Below are positions 22,986 to 34,590 of a stretch of DNA of 64,000 bases, one piece after another. The stretch's first letter is position 1. The number at the start of each line of letters is the position of its first letter. The notes below the pieces were generated by a model. It was not told the DNA's origin and did no database searches. It was given only the letters and a program-made list of their open reading frames with translations. Both the position numbers and the translations under genes were made by a program. The stretch is from Calliopum simillimum (lineage: Eukaryota > Arthropoda > Insecta > Diptera > Lauxaniidae), in assembly GCA_951812925.1 (NCBI GenBank), contig OX638369.1, positions 55,068,373 to 55,132,372 of the forward strand, given 5' to 3'.

Positions 22986-24663
22986 TAAATCACACTAATT
23001 GACTATGATACGAAAAACAAAAATTTTGTTGGCTTTAAGATTTTTTAACCCGTTTACGATGTTACTGTGATTTGAAACTTTCAAATGTTATTTTACTACA
23101 AGCGCTCGTTTAGAGTAAATGCTTCTCAAATTTTTCCAACTAAAGATTACTTTATCAAATTAGTCTCTTATTAACACTGTTGACTCAAAGAAAAAATCAG
23201 AAAAAATTCTGTGAACCGGGACCTGTTGGGAATGGCACAGTAACGCACTGAAATATAGTAACAGTTTTTCGCTGCCACGCTGTATATTACATCTTTTATT
23301 ATGTTTTAAAAGCCTTAGTTAAATTAAATTTTTAATCATGCAACTGTTTCAATAACAAACCATTGGTTCCGCACATTTACATTTTTCAATTTGCTTTGGT
23401 ATTTTTCCACCACACTATAAACCAGCCAGCCTACCGACCACTTGCTTACTCACTTACTTGCTTACATAATCCACATTACGTTGCAATTGCAATATTTATT
23501 TTTTTAAGTATCAACCACTTAATCCCGAAAACAATATTTCAAAATTATTTCCTATACTTGAGTTATAACTGAAAAACCTCTTCATTGTAACTCTGTGATA
23601 TTTACATAATAGTTATTGGCTCTTTGTTGTTGGTGTTGTCGCTATGTTATTGTAATGCAAACAACAAAATGCAACAAATTACAATTTATACATTTGCATC
23701 ATTAAACTCACCGAACAAAAGCAACAAAATTTGTCTCAAGAATTGTTGTACCAAGATTGTCATGTTTTTTGTTGTTACCGACGCCGCCTTGCAACAAACC
23801 AAACCGAACCGAGTGAAATCTATAGGTAATAAATTTTTTGATAAAAAACAAAAAAAAAAAAACACTTACAACAACACTAAACTCTTTCCAATTTAATTTG
23901 TCGAGTACCGACGACGCTCTGTGTGACAAGGAGGTTAACAACAACAATGGAACCTACTAAATAATTCAAAAAAAAAACAACTAAAATCTACCTTGCAGCA
24001 AGTTAAGTCATTTGTTAAACACTTGAACAGCGGTGAGTGGAGTACGAGTGATGTTTGTTGTTGTTGTTCCCTTCCCAACATCCTAAACCTAAACCCAAAT
24101 TCACATTTCAATTCATTCATAGCCATTTTTACTCACACGGTGTGGCTTTTGCAAACTATTTTAAAGTGTAGTGTACCCACTCATGTGTATAATACCTACA
24201 ACCAAAATTAGCATAAGTGATATGAACCTGATGTAGAGTGCAATTGGATGACACACATACGGCGCTGGAATGGATCGTTCGACGTAAACATGCGTGCTCA
24301 GATGAAATTCTTATAGATAGTTTTTATTTGGGGTTTTCTAAAGACTGTGGAGAAAAAATTAAAAAATCGGTAGGACCGTTTTTAAAAAATCTAATTTTGA
24401 AAATTGTGCTAAAATTTCCATATAAATCGGAAAAATCTTTAAAAATAAAACCAAGAAATAAAAACCGAAATAGTAATTTTAGATGTATTTTTTGATGCTG
24501 TATCTAAATCCGGCACCAAAATTGCGCTTACTTATCAGAATTTTGACATATCCAAACCAAAATGTGGAAAAAACACCATTAATAGCTATGTATTTTTGAA
24601 ATTTAATAAAAAGTTATGATATTTTCCAGCCATAAATATTGAAATGGTAGTTAAAAGTACCAT
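22986..24663. other. no gene recognised
   Basis: 23340-24200 is rich in AACAACA and TTGTTGTTG words and looks unique rather than repetitive, the texture of fly intergenic or intronic DNA. Short ORFs on both strands there have no domain. Nothing firm. Confidence 0.4.
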
Positions 24664-25210
24664 TTCACCTACACCGAGGGTATATTCACTTTGTCCTTCC
24701 GTTTGTAACGCAGAGAAGGAGGCGTGGCAGATATAGAAAAGTATATATGTATATTCATGATCAGCGTCACCTCCTGAGTCGATGTAGCGATGTCCATCTG
24801 TCTAGCTGGGTGTGCGTGGAAATACATTTTCTGGAAAACTGAGCTAGATAATTCAGTGAAATTTGGTTCACTGCCTCCATCGTCAAAGTTAGCTCGTGGG
24901 ATTGAAATTGAGCGAAACTAAGAAACAGAAACTAAGAACTATAAATGCAAGCACTAAATTAAAACTGAGTGAAATCGGACTAGAGGGCGTGGCACCTCCC
25001 ATATAAGCAAAAGCTTCAAAACACTATACTGAAAGCGTTTTTTGAAATAGTCGAACTAAATTTCACTCAAATACTAAGGACTATCAATGCACGCTCTGAG
25101 CTAAAACTAGATAAACTCGGACAAGAGGGCGTGGCACCTCCTATATAAGCAAAATTTTGCAAATACTGCAGTGCAGGGTATTTAGTGTTTGGCCAGGCCC
25201 TTAATAGTTT
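24664..25210 (+). mobile_element. DINE/HINE-like element
   Basis: Starts ACCTACACCGAGGGTATATT and keeps the core (GTATATATGTATATTCATGATCA, CACCTCCTGAGTCGATGTAG, CCATCTGTC). Two GGGCGTGGCACCTCCCATA units (24985 and 25126) follow at about 140 bp spacing. The 3' end has TTTGGCCAGGCCCTTAATAG; the terminal spacer is shortened. Confidence 0.85.
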
Positions 25211-25460
25211 TTTTTTAATTTGTTTTTTTCAACGCCCTGAAAATTTTATTCAAATAATTTTTCATAATACGACATCAATCAAAGACCATGCAAAAAATGG
25301 GAGATTCGAACGAGAGATTTTTTACCCTCATAAAAAGAACACTGGTCATCTGCATTTATTGTAGCTCTCACTTTAAACTTTATTCGTGGGCGTATTTGAA
25401 GGGCATAAGATAAGGAGTTTTTGTATCCCCCATACAAAAAAACCTAAAATAATATACGGT
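25211..25460. other. spacer with B-box-like phrase
   Basis: About 25295-25310 reads GAGATTCGAACGAGAG, the complement of a tRNA B box, with no convincing A box. No gene. Confidence 0.3.
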
Positions 25461-25738
25461 ATACTGGTTTTTGGAGGATGTCTCTGAAACGGTAAGTCAT
25501 ACGATAAAAAGTAACGGCACCAATTTTGTAGGGAATCACAAGATCTACAAAAATAAGCAGTATGTATACACATTGAAGTAACCGTTTAGAAGTTATTAAA
25601 AAAACCTTCAAATGGCAAAAAAAAACCGTTTTTTATTGAATAACTTCTAAACGGTTACTTCAATGTGTACACATACTTATTCACATGCTTTTTATCGTAT
25701 GACTTACCGTTTCAGAGATATCCTCCAAAAACGAGTAT
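25461..25738. repeat. inverted repeat
   Basis: Mirrored words TTTTTGGAGGAT, CTGAAACGGTAAGTCATACG and ACATTGAAGTAACCGTTTAG around a centre near 25610. The left arm has about 45 bp absent from the right. It lies 75 bp upstream of the rosa-like element. Confidence 0.75.
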
Positions 25739-25813
25739 TTTCGAAACCTTAACGGTTTTTAAAGAATATTTTTTAGACCATGAGTGGCAACAAAAAAAAT
25801 TGAATACGGTGTA

Positions 25814-26546
25814 CAGGGTGCTCCATCTTTTATGTCGGTATGTAAACGCTGAATAACTTTCACAATTACCAACCGATTGATTGCATCAGATATGTTTTGG
25901 AAACGTCAATTCAGTACAATTTTTGCCATGGATCGCTTCACACCGAAATAATTGTTTGGGCCGGGATTTGCGCAAAAACCATCATTGGACCGTATTTTTT
26001 TAAAGAAAACGAAACTGTCGATGGAAATCGATATCGGTGGATGTTGGCTCATTATGTCTGCCCGCAAATGCGTGAGAAAGGTCTAGATGGTTACTGGTTT
26101 CAACAAGACGGTGCACCATGCCACACTGCAAACGCAAAAATTGCATTTCTGCAACGAAAATTCCCGGGACGTCTGGTGTCAAAAAGAGGCGACATTGACA
26201 GATCACCTGATTTAACCCCCCCGGACTTCTTTTTGTGGGGTTATCTGAAAAGCAAGGTTTACGCCAACCAGCGTCAAACTATTGACGAGCTCAAGGCAAA
26301 CATTCGTGCTGAAATCGACGCTATAATACCCGAGATGCTCGGAAAGGTAATGGCAAACGCAGAAAAAAGGAGTCATTTTGTAATTGCTAATAAAGGTGGC
26401 CACTTAATTGATATAGTTTTCAAAAACTAGTCCAAAAAAATTGTAAAGAACCAAACTGAATAAAAATACATCACTTATAGATATCGGTTGTTTTTTCTCA
26501 AAGTTATTCAATGTTTACATACCGACATAAAAGATGGAGCACCCTG
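25814..26546 (+). mobile_element. rosa-like mariner element with long TIRs
   Basis: Both ends begin CAGGGTGCTCCATCTTTTAT and stay nearly identical for about 50 bp (to GTATGTAAAC..TGAATAACTTT). A TA lies on each side (25812-25813 and 26547-26548). At 733 bp it is shorter than a full element; the 5' part of the transposase gene is missing. The remaining reading frame is annotated separately. Confidence 0.9.
25897..26430 (+). pseudogene. rosa-like transposase, C-terminal two thirds
   Basis: A 177-codon open frame. Visible motifs are VWAGI, GPYFFKENETVDGNRYRWML, WFQQDGAPCHTAN (catalytic D71), FPGRLVSKRGD, SPDLTPPDFFLWGYLKSKVY (catalytic D110) and a conserved C-terminal IAN..G.H tail. The DNA-binding domain and first catalytic aspartate are missing, so it cannot be active. 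The two visible aspartates are separated by 38 residues; relatives with WPP before the SPD motif have 41, so a three-residue deletion near the GDID stretch is likely. The start methionine is only the first in frame. Confidence 0.85.
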
Positions 26547-26717
26547 TATACAGAATCCAATTATCTTTTGAACTGTTTTTTTTATTTTTTTTTGTACGAC
26601 TCTTCGTTAAAGAGTATTCGCAATTTTAAAAGTAAGACATTTTAATTTGAACTTATACGTAGCATTTACATATAAAAACTGTGCACAACTTTTTAAATTG
26701 TGTTATCTCCTAAACTA

Positions 26718-27609
26718 TTGGGTGTACAACTTAAAAACCGGAATTTTTTAGCGAAATTTGATGCTTTATTGTGGAAAAATGTTACAATATATTTTATTCA
26801 AAGTATTGTCCATTGGAAGCTACAACATTTCCCCATCTTTCAGGCAATTTATGAATTCCATCGCAAAAAAATTGCGCCGGCTTGGCGGCCAAAAATGAAT
26901 CTATCCAATTTTCGATATCTTGAACTTAAGTGAAGCGTATTCCTGATAGGGCATTCTGCATCGATCGGAACAAATGGTAGTCTGATGGTGCAAGGTCTGG
27001 GCTATAAAGCGGGTGAGGCAAAATTTACCATCTGTTGTTTTCCGTTGTTTTCCAGGTAATTTTTGACTGGGGCAGCAATATGTGGCCGAGCGTTATCGTG
27101 GTGGAAAATGATTGACTCATGTCTGGTCGCATACGTTGGCCGCTCTGCCTGGATTTTCTGCTTCAATTGGATCAATTGTTGACGATAGAATTGAGCATTA
27201 ATGGTTTGGCCACCTGGCAACAGCTCATAATGGATCACACCTAGCTGGTCCTGACCAGGACGTTCTTTGTCTTCGACATCAAAATAACAACTTTTAAACC
27301 ACTCACGACAGCTTGATTCAGCTGGAGCATAGTCCCCATAAACTTCTACAAGAATGCGATGACTTTCGGCAGCTGTTTTTTTTTTTGCACAAGAACCCCC
27401 CCGCAAATGCTGTCTTTTTCTCCAATTTTCGAAGTTATTCATCGTGAAAAATAATAATGATGCACACAAGATAAAATTGTTTTGTTGACTGATTTTGACA
27501 GCTGTCAAATGTACCTTCAAAATGACATATATATAAAGTTCGAGCTTTCACGATATTTGTTAGTACGGGCATCCACCGTCAAATTCCGGTTTTTAAGTTG
27601 TACACCCAA
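26718..27609 (-). mobile_element. internally deleted mariner
   Basis: Ends begin TTGGGTGTACAACTTAAAAA and match for about 28 bp (to CCGGAATTT). TA duplications flank it (26716-26717 and 27610-27611). The 892 bp length against about 1.3 kb for a whole mariner agrees with the deletion seen in the transposase gene. Confidence 0.92.
26775..27450 (-). pseudogene. mariner (DD34D) transposase with central deletion
   Basis: The ORF at 27002-27520 starts in earnest at Met27. Residues 44-89 hold the helix-turn-helix region (KKKTAAESHRILVEVYGDYA, CREWF, DVEDKERPGQ). The sequence then jumps to DQLGVIHYELLPGGQTINAQ, so the second helix-turn-helix and the first catalytic aspartate are lost. HHDNARPH follows, with the second aspartate at residue 142. 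After a stop near 27002, the minus strand continues in other frames with DLAPSDYHLFRSMQNALS, ENWIDSFLAAKPAQFF and LPERWGNVVASNGQYFE, the normal mariner C-terminus. Non-functional, but recently derived judging by its good ends. Confidence 0.9.
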
Positions 27610-27611
27610 TA

Positions 27612-29051
27612 TAAGCTACACGAAAACATTTTTACATCTTTGCATAGGAAATTTCCTGTGTTACAAAATTGTGGAGAAAAATTCACCCGTCTCCTGGCTC
27701 TAAGCTACCTCCTCACCAATTTTGAGCCGTATCGGTAAAGCCGTTCTTGAGTTATAAATAGTGTAACTAACACGACTTTCTTTTATATATATAATTAAAT
27801 TTTTACTGAAATAAGAAATATTAAAGCAATGCAATCAGTTAGCTGCGTCCAATTTAAAAAAGAAAATAACATTTCTGTGCGTCGGATATATCCGACGTGT
27901 CCTAGCTTAAGCTATTCTCCAAAGGATTAATGAGACTTTCTCATTGTATTAGGCTCAGATAACGCTAGGTTATTGGCTAGAAAGGTGGGTAGTGCCATAC
28001 CCTCCAAAACGTATCTCTGAAGCTATTAATAATAGATATATGAAGTTTAGTATATGTGTTCAGAGTACCGGACCAATTAATGTTATATGGAAAAGGGGTC
28101 GATACCACGGCCACAAAAGAATTAGATCTTCATATCTCTGGAAGTAGTGGATGAGATATGGTATAAGTGCAAAGAGCACTGGGAAAAAATGGGCGGTACA
28201 CTCCCCGAAAAAAAAACCAAATGCATCATGTTTTCGAAAGCATTTATCGTGCATAAATGAGATTTGCTGCATATCTAAAATGCAATATATCGATTTCTTG
28301 TGTGTAAACGGAGAATATTTATTGCATTTCAATAAAATCCATTCCCGGGACACCGTGCCGTTTTAACTGTTTTTCTCTGTCCACTATGCTGTCGTGTGTC
28401 GCCTTTTGTTTTAAAGTGGGTAGCAATGCAGTAATGAAAATGAATTTTTTTCTATGTTATTGTTGTTGGATCGCACATGCAAAGCAATTTTTTTTTTATT
28501 TGTAATTATTACCAACATACCGCCTCTTTCCACCCAAACGCAAAAAAAAAACAATCAAAAACAAAATCAAAATCAAAAGCAAAAAGTAATAAAAATGAAA
28601 ATAAAAAAATGACATAAAAATTTCTCATACTTTGTCTGTTGGCGGACGGTTCGTCTGGTCTGTAGACATTGCTGCTGCTGCCGCTACATCAGCAGTTCAA
28701 ATGACTTTTGCCGGCTGGCTGCTAAAAAGCCGGTAACAAAATTAAAAACCGGTAACAACAATTTGTTTTTTTTTTTGCGTTCATTGATTTTGTATGTTGA
28801 TCTGTTGGTGTTTTTCTATGTTTTGTTTGTGCATTTCCCCTCCCCCCACTTCTTCTTTAAGCCAACAGCAAAGACAAATGAATGAATCTATTAAAGTGAC
28901 GTTGCTATAGATTTATTTCGAGAGTACAATGATAAGCTCAACATACAAAGGATTTTATTGCTAAAATTTGGGATTTTTTTATTTTTTTAACAAATTTTTG
29001 CTAATGGGAAATTACGAACTTACCAAATCATTTGTTAAAATTCGGGTATTT
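27612..29051. other. no gene; decayed GC-box repeat near 28 kb
   Basis: 27980-28200 has two units of GGGTAGTGCCATACCC or GGGCGGTACACTCCCC type with ATATCTCTGGAAG, a degenerate relative of the GC-box repeats. 28470-28620 is A-rich low complexity, and 28660-28690 has a short GCTGCTGCTGCCGC run. No coding signal. Confidence 0.45.
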
Positions 29052-29709
29052 TTATACCCTACACCCAGGGTATATTCACTTTGTCCTTCCGTTTGTAACG
29101 CAGAGAAGGAGGCGTGGTAGATATAGAAAAGTATATATATTCTTGATCATCGTCACCTCCTGAGTCGATATATCCATGTCCGTCTGTCTGGCTGGCTGGC
29201 TGGGTGGCTGGCTGTGTGTGGAAATATATTTTTTGGGAAAACTAAGCAAGATAATTCAATGAAATTTGGTGCATAGCCTCCGTCGTCAAAGTTAGCTCGG
29301 GGGATTGAAAATGGCTGAAATCGGTCAACGGACACGCCTACCGCCCATACAAAAAATATATTCAAATGCTACTTTTGGATTATTTTTCACGATAATGCAA
29401 CCAAAATACACATAAATACTATGAATTGTAAGCGCAAGCTCTGAGCAAAAACTGGGCGAATTCGGACAAGAGGGCATGGCACCTCTCATATAAACAAATG
29501 CTTCAAAACGCTATGCTGAAAGCGTTTTTTGAGATAATCCAACCAAATTTCACTCAAATACTAACTACATATAAATACAAACTCTGAGAAAAAACTGGGT
29601 GAATTCGGACAAGAGGGCGTGGCATCTCCCATATAAGCAAAATTTTCAAAATACTGCAGTGTAGGGTATTTAATGTTTGGCCAGGCCAAAAGTAACACCC
29701 TTACTAATT
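29052..29709 (+). mobile_element. DINE/HINE-like element, near complete
   Basis: Starts TTATACCCTACACCCAGGGT. Contains the core (AAGTATATATATTCTTGATC, GAGTCGATATATCCATGTCC), a CTGG microsatellite (about 29187-29217), AAATCGGTCAACGGACACGC, two CAAGCTCTGAG or AAACTCTGAG units with GGGC(A/G)TGGCA, and the 3' hairpin TTTGGCCAGGCCAAA followed by CACCCTTACTAA. The core matches Drosophila DINE-1 as I remember it. Confidence 0.9.
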
Positions 29710-29763
29710 GTAATTTATTTTAATAAGACGACTTAGCATACCCTTTTTTTTGGCTGAAATCAA

Positions 29764-30153
29764 CCCAACGGGAAGAAACGAAGCTGCTTCCAAAAAGAGC
29801 TCAATGGAAGCACATCCCTGGTAGCATACAAAATTTTGTCAAATTCTAGTTTTTTTTTAATGCTTATAAAAGTTAATAAATCTACCAAAAGTTACAGAAA
29901 AAAGTAATTTTTGTGAAATGGAACTTAAAATTTTTAAAAACTTCCACGGAAGCGTACTTCATATGCTTCCAAATGTGTGCTTCCACGGAAGCGTATTTGA
30001 AGTGTATTTCATGTGCCTCTGAAGATGCGCATCTCCGCTAGGGCATGCTGTATTAAAAAAGATAAGCAGTGAGAACTGGAGCACTGGAAGCAGCTTCTTG
30101 CTTCCCTAGAAGCGCAACTGAAGTCGTTTCAATGCGCTTCCGTTCCCGTTGGG
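29764..30153. mobile_element. GAAGC-rich MITE
   Basis: Ends are CCCAACGGGAA on the left and the reverse complement on the right. The interior is packed with GCTTCC and GGAAGC words, including two GCTTCCACGGAAGCG palindromes (about 29942 and 29983). No coding capacity. A partial copy is at 3995-4102. Confidence 0.75.
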
Positions 30154-30423
30154 AATAGTCTTAAATCTTCTGAGTAAAATGACATCCTTTTTAAAATCGA
30201 AACTTAGGCACTTTTTTTTTTGGCGAAATGGGTTAATAGATAGTTTTCATAGATCTTCTAAGGAAAGTAAAAAATAAGTAAACTAAAAATTAAAGTTTTA
30301 TGTGTATTTTTCAATGCTGATTCCGAATGTGTCTCGTATGGTTTTTGAGATATCCTATCTTAAAAGTGATAAAAATGCAGTTTTTCGCAAATTTTATAGC
30401 GATATTAAAGCACTAGGTTATTT
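30154..30423. other. spacer
   Basis: AT-rich; nothing recognised. Confidence 0.3.
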
Positions 30424-30690
30424 TAAGCTATGAAACGTGTTATGGTGGGTGAAAGCTTCAGTTTTTCTCTTCAAAACATAATTTGAATCATACCAATATC
30501 TTTTCTTTTCCCGGATATGTTATATCCTAAAAAGTTAAAAAAATCCAAAGTACACATTTTTTCAATAACTATTTCAGTTTACGATATTTCGGAGGAAAAG
30601 GAGATATCTACATAATTAAAATTGAGTTTTGAAGAGAAAAACTGAAACTTTCAACCACTACATATATCACGTTTCATATGCTGACCGGTA
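30424..30690. repeat. inverted repeat
   Basis: Mirrored AAACGTGTTATGGTGGGTGA / CACTACATATATCACGTTT and CAGTTTTTCTCTTCAAAACA / TGTTTTGAAGAGAAAAACTG-type words around a centre near 30557. The TTTTTCTTAAAAACACAATT phrase in the palindrome at 37574-39654 looks distantly related. Confidence 0.65.
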
Positions 30691-30784
30691 TAAAAATGGT
30701 GACAAGACATTTAGAGACAATTTGTACTAATAACAAACACTTTGGCTGATAAGTTCGTGGTCTAATGAAAAAAAAAAAAAAAAA

Positions 30785-31058
30785 AATTAGTAAGGGTGTA
30801 TCCTTTAGCCTGGCCAAACATTAAATGCCCTACACTGCAGTATTTTGAAAATTTTGCTTATATGGGAGGTGCCACGCCCTTTTGTCTGAGTACACCCAGT
30901 TTTTGCTCAGAGCGTGCGTTTATAGTTATCAGTGTTGGAAGCTTTTGCTTATATGGGTGGTGCCACGCCCTCTTGTCCGTGTTCGTCAAGTTTTAGCTCA
31001 GATATAGTCCTTAGTATTCAAGTGAAATTTAGTTGGATTATCTCAAAAAAACTGGTTT
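30785..31058 (-). mobile_element. DINE/HINE-like element, 3' part
   Basis: Minus strand. CTAAT/CTTACTAA end, hairpin TTTGGCCAGGCTAAA, then two GGGCGTGGCACC units (at 30870 and 30957) and the TTTTTTTGAGATAATCCAAC phrase, where it breaks off. The 5' half is absent. Confidence 0.8.
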
Positions 31059-31589
31059 TCCTTCTTTGACTGAACACAATCAAAATTAAAATTTCTATAC
31101 AAAGCGTTAAGTTTTAATAAAATTTCTACCAACGTGCTCAAAAACGTTAAACGTAAATGCAAATATTGCATAATATGCATATCATCTACACGTTTTTTGC
31201 CAAGCGCCTCTTTTATCATCTCAGAAATACAGAAAAACGCAAAATTATTCGCAAGATTTTTCGCTTCTGCTTATGACTACTATAATGATTAAAACCATTT
31301 AGCCATAATAATTTTTGATAGCAAATTGTTTTTTTTTTTTATTGAACACTGTTGCAGTTACCGCTTACATTTCAGCCTAAATTCGTTTAGTAAGCACCAT
31401 CTAGACTTCAGTATTTTGAGCCATACATTTCTTACGATATCGTTGTCGGAATATTTTTTTACCGATACGTCAATCTAACGTTATTAAGAAATCGCATTTT
31501 TAAGTTTAAAACTTGGCAAAAGAATACTGGATAATCCAGAACTGGAAAGAGATAAAGTTTCTTCCATATTTATACTTACTATAATCGCT
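31059..31589. other. no gene recognised
   Basis: AT-rich DNA with no coding or repeat signal that I could match. Confidence 0.4.
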
Positions 31590-31966
31590 AAATAGTCAAA
31601 ATTTGATCACAAATGTATTTAATAATTTTGGCTCTTTTCGGACAGTTATTAGTACTTTTTTTGCTATTTGGTACAAAATAGAAAAGCTCATTTATCATCC
31701 CTGGTACAATGGCAAATGTAAAACGATATGTTTATACACTTTTCAGCTCTGTGTGATCGCGTATTTTGTCGTTGTTAATATTAAAAAATTTGAATTTAAT
31801 TTAACCTGACTTAATGCCAAAATATTGAAATAATTTTAACTATGTGCACATTTACACACAAATACCTTTCTAATGGTGTATAATTCAAAGTCGTGCTCCA
31901 TTGTTAACATAGTAAAAAAGGTAGGACAAATTTTTGTCTTGCTTGATAATATATAGATATGTAGTG
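31590..31966 (+). repeat. dispersed repeat B, copy 1 (empty site)
   Basis: About 370 bp matching 63275-63657 in the same orientation: ATTTGATCACAAATGT, GCTATTTGGTACAAAATAGA, CATTTATCATCCCTGGTA, GTGCACATTTACACACAAAT and CCTTTCTAATGGTGTATAAT. The ORF at 31603-31809 is not preserved in the other copy. Here the TAATATATAG at the end is uninterrupted, whereas the other copy has an insertion at that point. Confidence 0.75.
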
Positions 31967-32739
31967 TGCAAACTTATTTCCTTAGTATAAACTAATGTTT
32001 TTACTTTTCTAAGGAAACATATTCATATGTTAGATAGATACTAGGTCTTTAATTTTTCGACATGTGCTTCATTTTTATCCAGAAATTTACTTAGAAGATA
32101 TTTACAAACAAAAAGCTTTCTTGAGTTAATGAAAGTTTTTTTTTTGTTATAAGAAAAATGTTCCTGGAAAAGTTCTATTGAATATGTCGAAAATAACAAT
32201 TCTCGTTTCTGTTTCCTTTTATTGTCTAATTTGTTGGCAATTTTTTGAAATTCTGATCCCGTTTTTCTAAAAAATACTCACGTGTTGAGAATTTCTAATT
32301 ACAGATTCGTCATAGGCGGTTCAGTTCCAGTTCAATAGAAAATCGCTATTTAGATTAACGATATAATATAAAAAACTTTTCGTCATGGGCGGTACAGTTT
32401 ACCCTTTTTATCGAAGTTAAAATAAATAAACGTTGTAACTTGTTTAGACTTTAAGTGGTATCAATGAAAGTTCTGTTCCGGTAAGGAACTTTCATAAACA
32501 ATTTTAAATGTATTTTTATTTTCTGAAATTTCACAACGCCACGCGTTACCTTATGGCACCGTATGCGATAATCGTATTATAAAATCTATTCCGACTATTA
32601 TTTGAATATTTGTGTCTAATTCAGTAATAGGCACAAGCACTTAATATGTACTGAAAGCAAAAAATCGGTATTACTTTTAAAACAAAAAATCAAAGCAACA
32701 CTTTCTTATTTCCTTGCACTCTCATTTTGACACTTTTAA
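31967..32739. other. no gene recognised
   Basis: AT-rich DNA. The phrases CGTCATAGGCGGTTCAGTTC and CGTCATGGGCGGTACAGTTT near 32310-32400 form a short local repeat. Confidence 0.4.
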
Positions 32740-32745
32740 CTTAAA

Positions 32746-33139
32746 TCAAGGGTGTCAGCGTTTTCAGATCACTGAGCCAAGCGCAGTCAGCGCAAAATTT
32801 TCGCTTTTGCAACAACTTCATATTCCTCGAACTACAGCAATCAGAAAACCTATTTTTTTTTGTTGTTTTTTTGGTGCCTCTTTTGCAACAACAAGAATAT
32901 TTCAATAATTTTTTAAATTTCTGAGAACTACAACACACACGATAAATGTTTGTTGTTTTTTTTTTTATGCGAAGCAACAAAAACAATTTTTCATAAATAT
33001 TTTAATTCCGCGAATTTTGACGAGCTCAAAAAAAATAGCAAACATTTTTCGTGTGTGTTGTAGTTCTCAGAAATTTAAAAAATTATTGAAATATTCTTGT
33101 TTTTGTTGGCTCACTTTTGTTCTACGCTGACACTCTTGA
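32746..33139. mobile_element. fold-back MITE with 6 bp duplication
   Basis: Ends TCAAGGGTGTCAGCGT and reverse complement, flanked by CTTAAA on both sides (32740-32745 and 33140-33145). Inner arms mirror AAATTTCTGAGAACTACAAC and its partner. The middle is rich in TTGTTGTTTTT. Predicted ORFs on both strands here are by-products of the symmetry. Confidence 0.8.
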
Positions 33140-33458
33140 CTTAAATGACACAATTTTTGCGCTCGGAATGAGTATAAATCGGTTCTTCCTCGTTTTCTTG
33201 CTTAGTGCTGCACTTGATTTTGATTTCAGCACTCTCATTGCGCACGTTGCCATATGATCATACGGGGTTAAACCGTGTTAAAGTAGAAATATGTACATAC
33301 ATTAGGCTGTATCGAAATGTATGGACGCGATTCAAAACTCAATTCCAATTCAGGAAATATAATTCTTTTGACCTTAAAATAAATTCCTAGGTCCCCAAAT
33401 GGCTCTTATTTATAAAAACCGTGTGACTTTGCATTAGAGCCTATCTAACGCTAATTTT

Positions 33459-33783
33459 TTATACCCTACACCAAAGGTATTTTCACTTTGTGCTTCCGTT
33501 TGTAACGCAGAGAAGAAGAAGTGGAAGGTATGGAAAAGTGTATATATTCTTGATCAGCGTCACCTCCTGAATCGATATAGCCATTTTAATATTTTTTGAG
33601 TGCAAGATAATTCAATGAAATTTGATACACTGCCTCCGCTGTCAAAGTAAGCTAGTCTTATCAAAATCGGTCAACGGACACGCCTACCGCCCATACAAAA
33701 AATATATTTAAAATGCAATATTAGTTAGCAAACATTTCAAAAATTTAATGTTTCGCCAGGCCAAAGGTAGCACCTTTACTAGT
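33459..33783 (+). mobile_element. DINE/HINE-like element, internally deleted
   Basis: Both ends are present: TTATACCCTACACCAAAGG at the start, TTTCGCCAGGCCAAAGG then CACCTTTACTAG at the end. The core (GTGTATATATTCTTGATCAG, GAGTGCAAGATAATTCAATG, AAATCGGTCAACGGACACGC) is kept, but both GGGCGTGGCACC units are deleted, leaving about half the usual length. Confidence 0.88.
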
Positions 33784-34019
33784 GTTTTCTAGAAAACAAC
33801 ATTGACCTTGATTCGTGGTCTAAAACAACTTATGTATGCAAATTTTCAGAGACATTTTACGATGTGCAGGGGTGTCAGCTAAGAAATGAAAAACTATTGT
33901 TTGCAATCAAACGAATATTTTTTGTGCTGGAGCCCATCAAACGGTTTATTTCTTTCAGATAACTAGAGTTCGCCTTGTGGCCGAAATTCAACCATTTCGA
34001 TTTGACTATAAAATAAAGA

Positions 34020-34590
34020 AAAAAGTTTTTATACCCTTCCTTGGTCGATAAAACACAAAAAGCTTTTAATATTCTTCCTTAGCATTGGGTTATCTACATC
34101 GATGCAGCAGCTTAGTTGCAATATCGTGCTTTCCATTTAGAGTCATGTAACTCCTACTAAAGAGCAAACAGTTTTTAAAATCTTTCTGTATCAAAATTCA
34201 TTAAAATCAATCATACTGTCCTGCTATATAGTGCTAACCCTATATCAATACCAAATTTTATAAAAATCGTATGAAGCGGTTTCGCCGTCAGAGCGTTTTT
34301 TCCATTTAGAGGCGTGGCACCGCCCACTGAAAACATATTGGTCATGTTATCGTTCCTTAGTGCCTATCATATCTCCATACCGAATTTCGTTCAAATTGAT
34401 GCATTGGCTTAGCCATGAGAGCGTTTTTTCCATTTAGGGGCGTGGCACCGCCCACTTTAAAAAAAATATAGTCCTATGCACTGCTCTTCCTCACAACCTT
34501 TCCAACAAAAGAAAAATCAAGCAAATCGGTTGAGATTTAGGTATAAAAACAGGGACTGAACCGATTTCGTTTGCCTATTTATATATAGAT
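34020..34590 (+). repeat. interspersed repeat with GC-box units
   Basis: Two tandem units of about 130 bp, each with a CATACCGAATTTCGT or CAATACCAAATTTTAT phrase, GAGCGTTTTTTCCATTTAG and GGCGTGGCACCGCCCACT (34311 and 34440), then a TATATATAGATCATTATAGT end. This resembles the 3' part of an insect interspersed repeat, of unknown class. It shares only the GC-box with the DINE copies. Confidence 0.6.
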
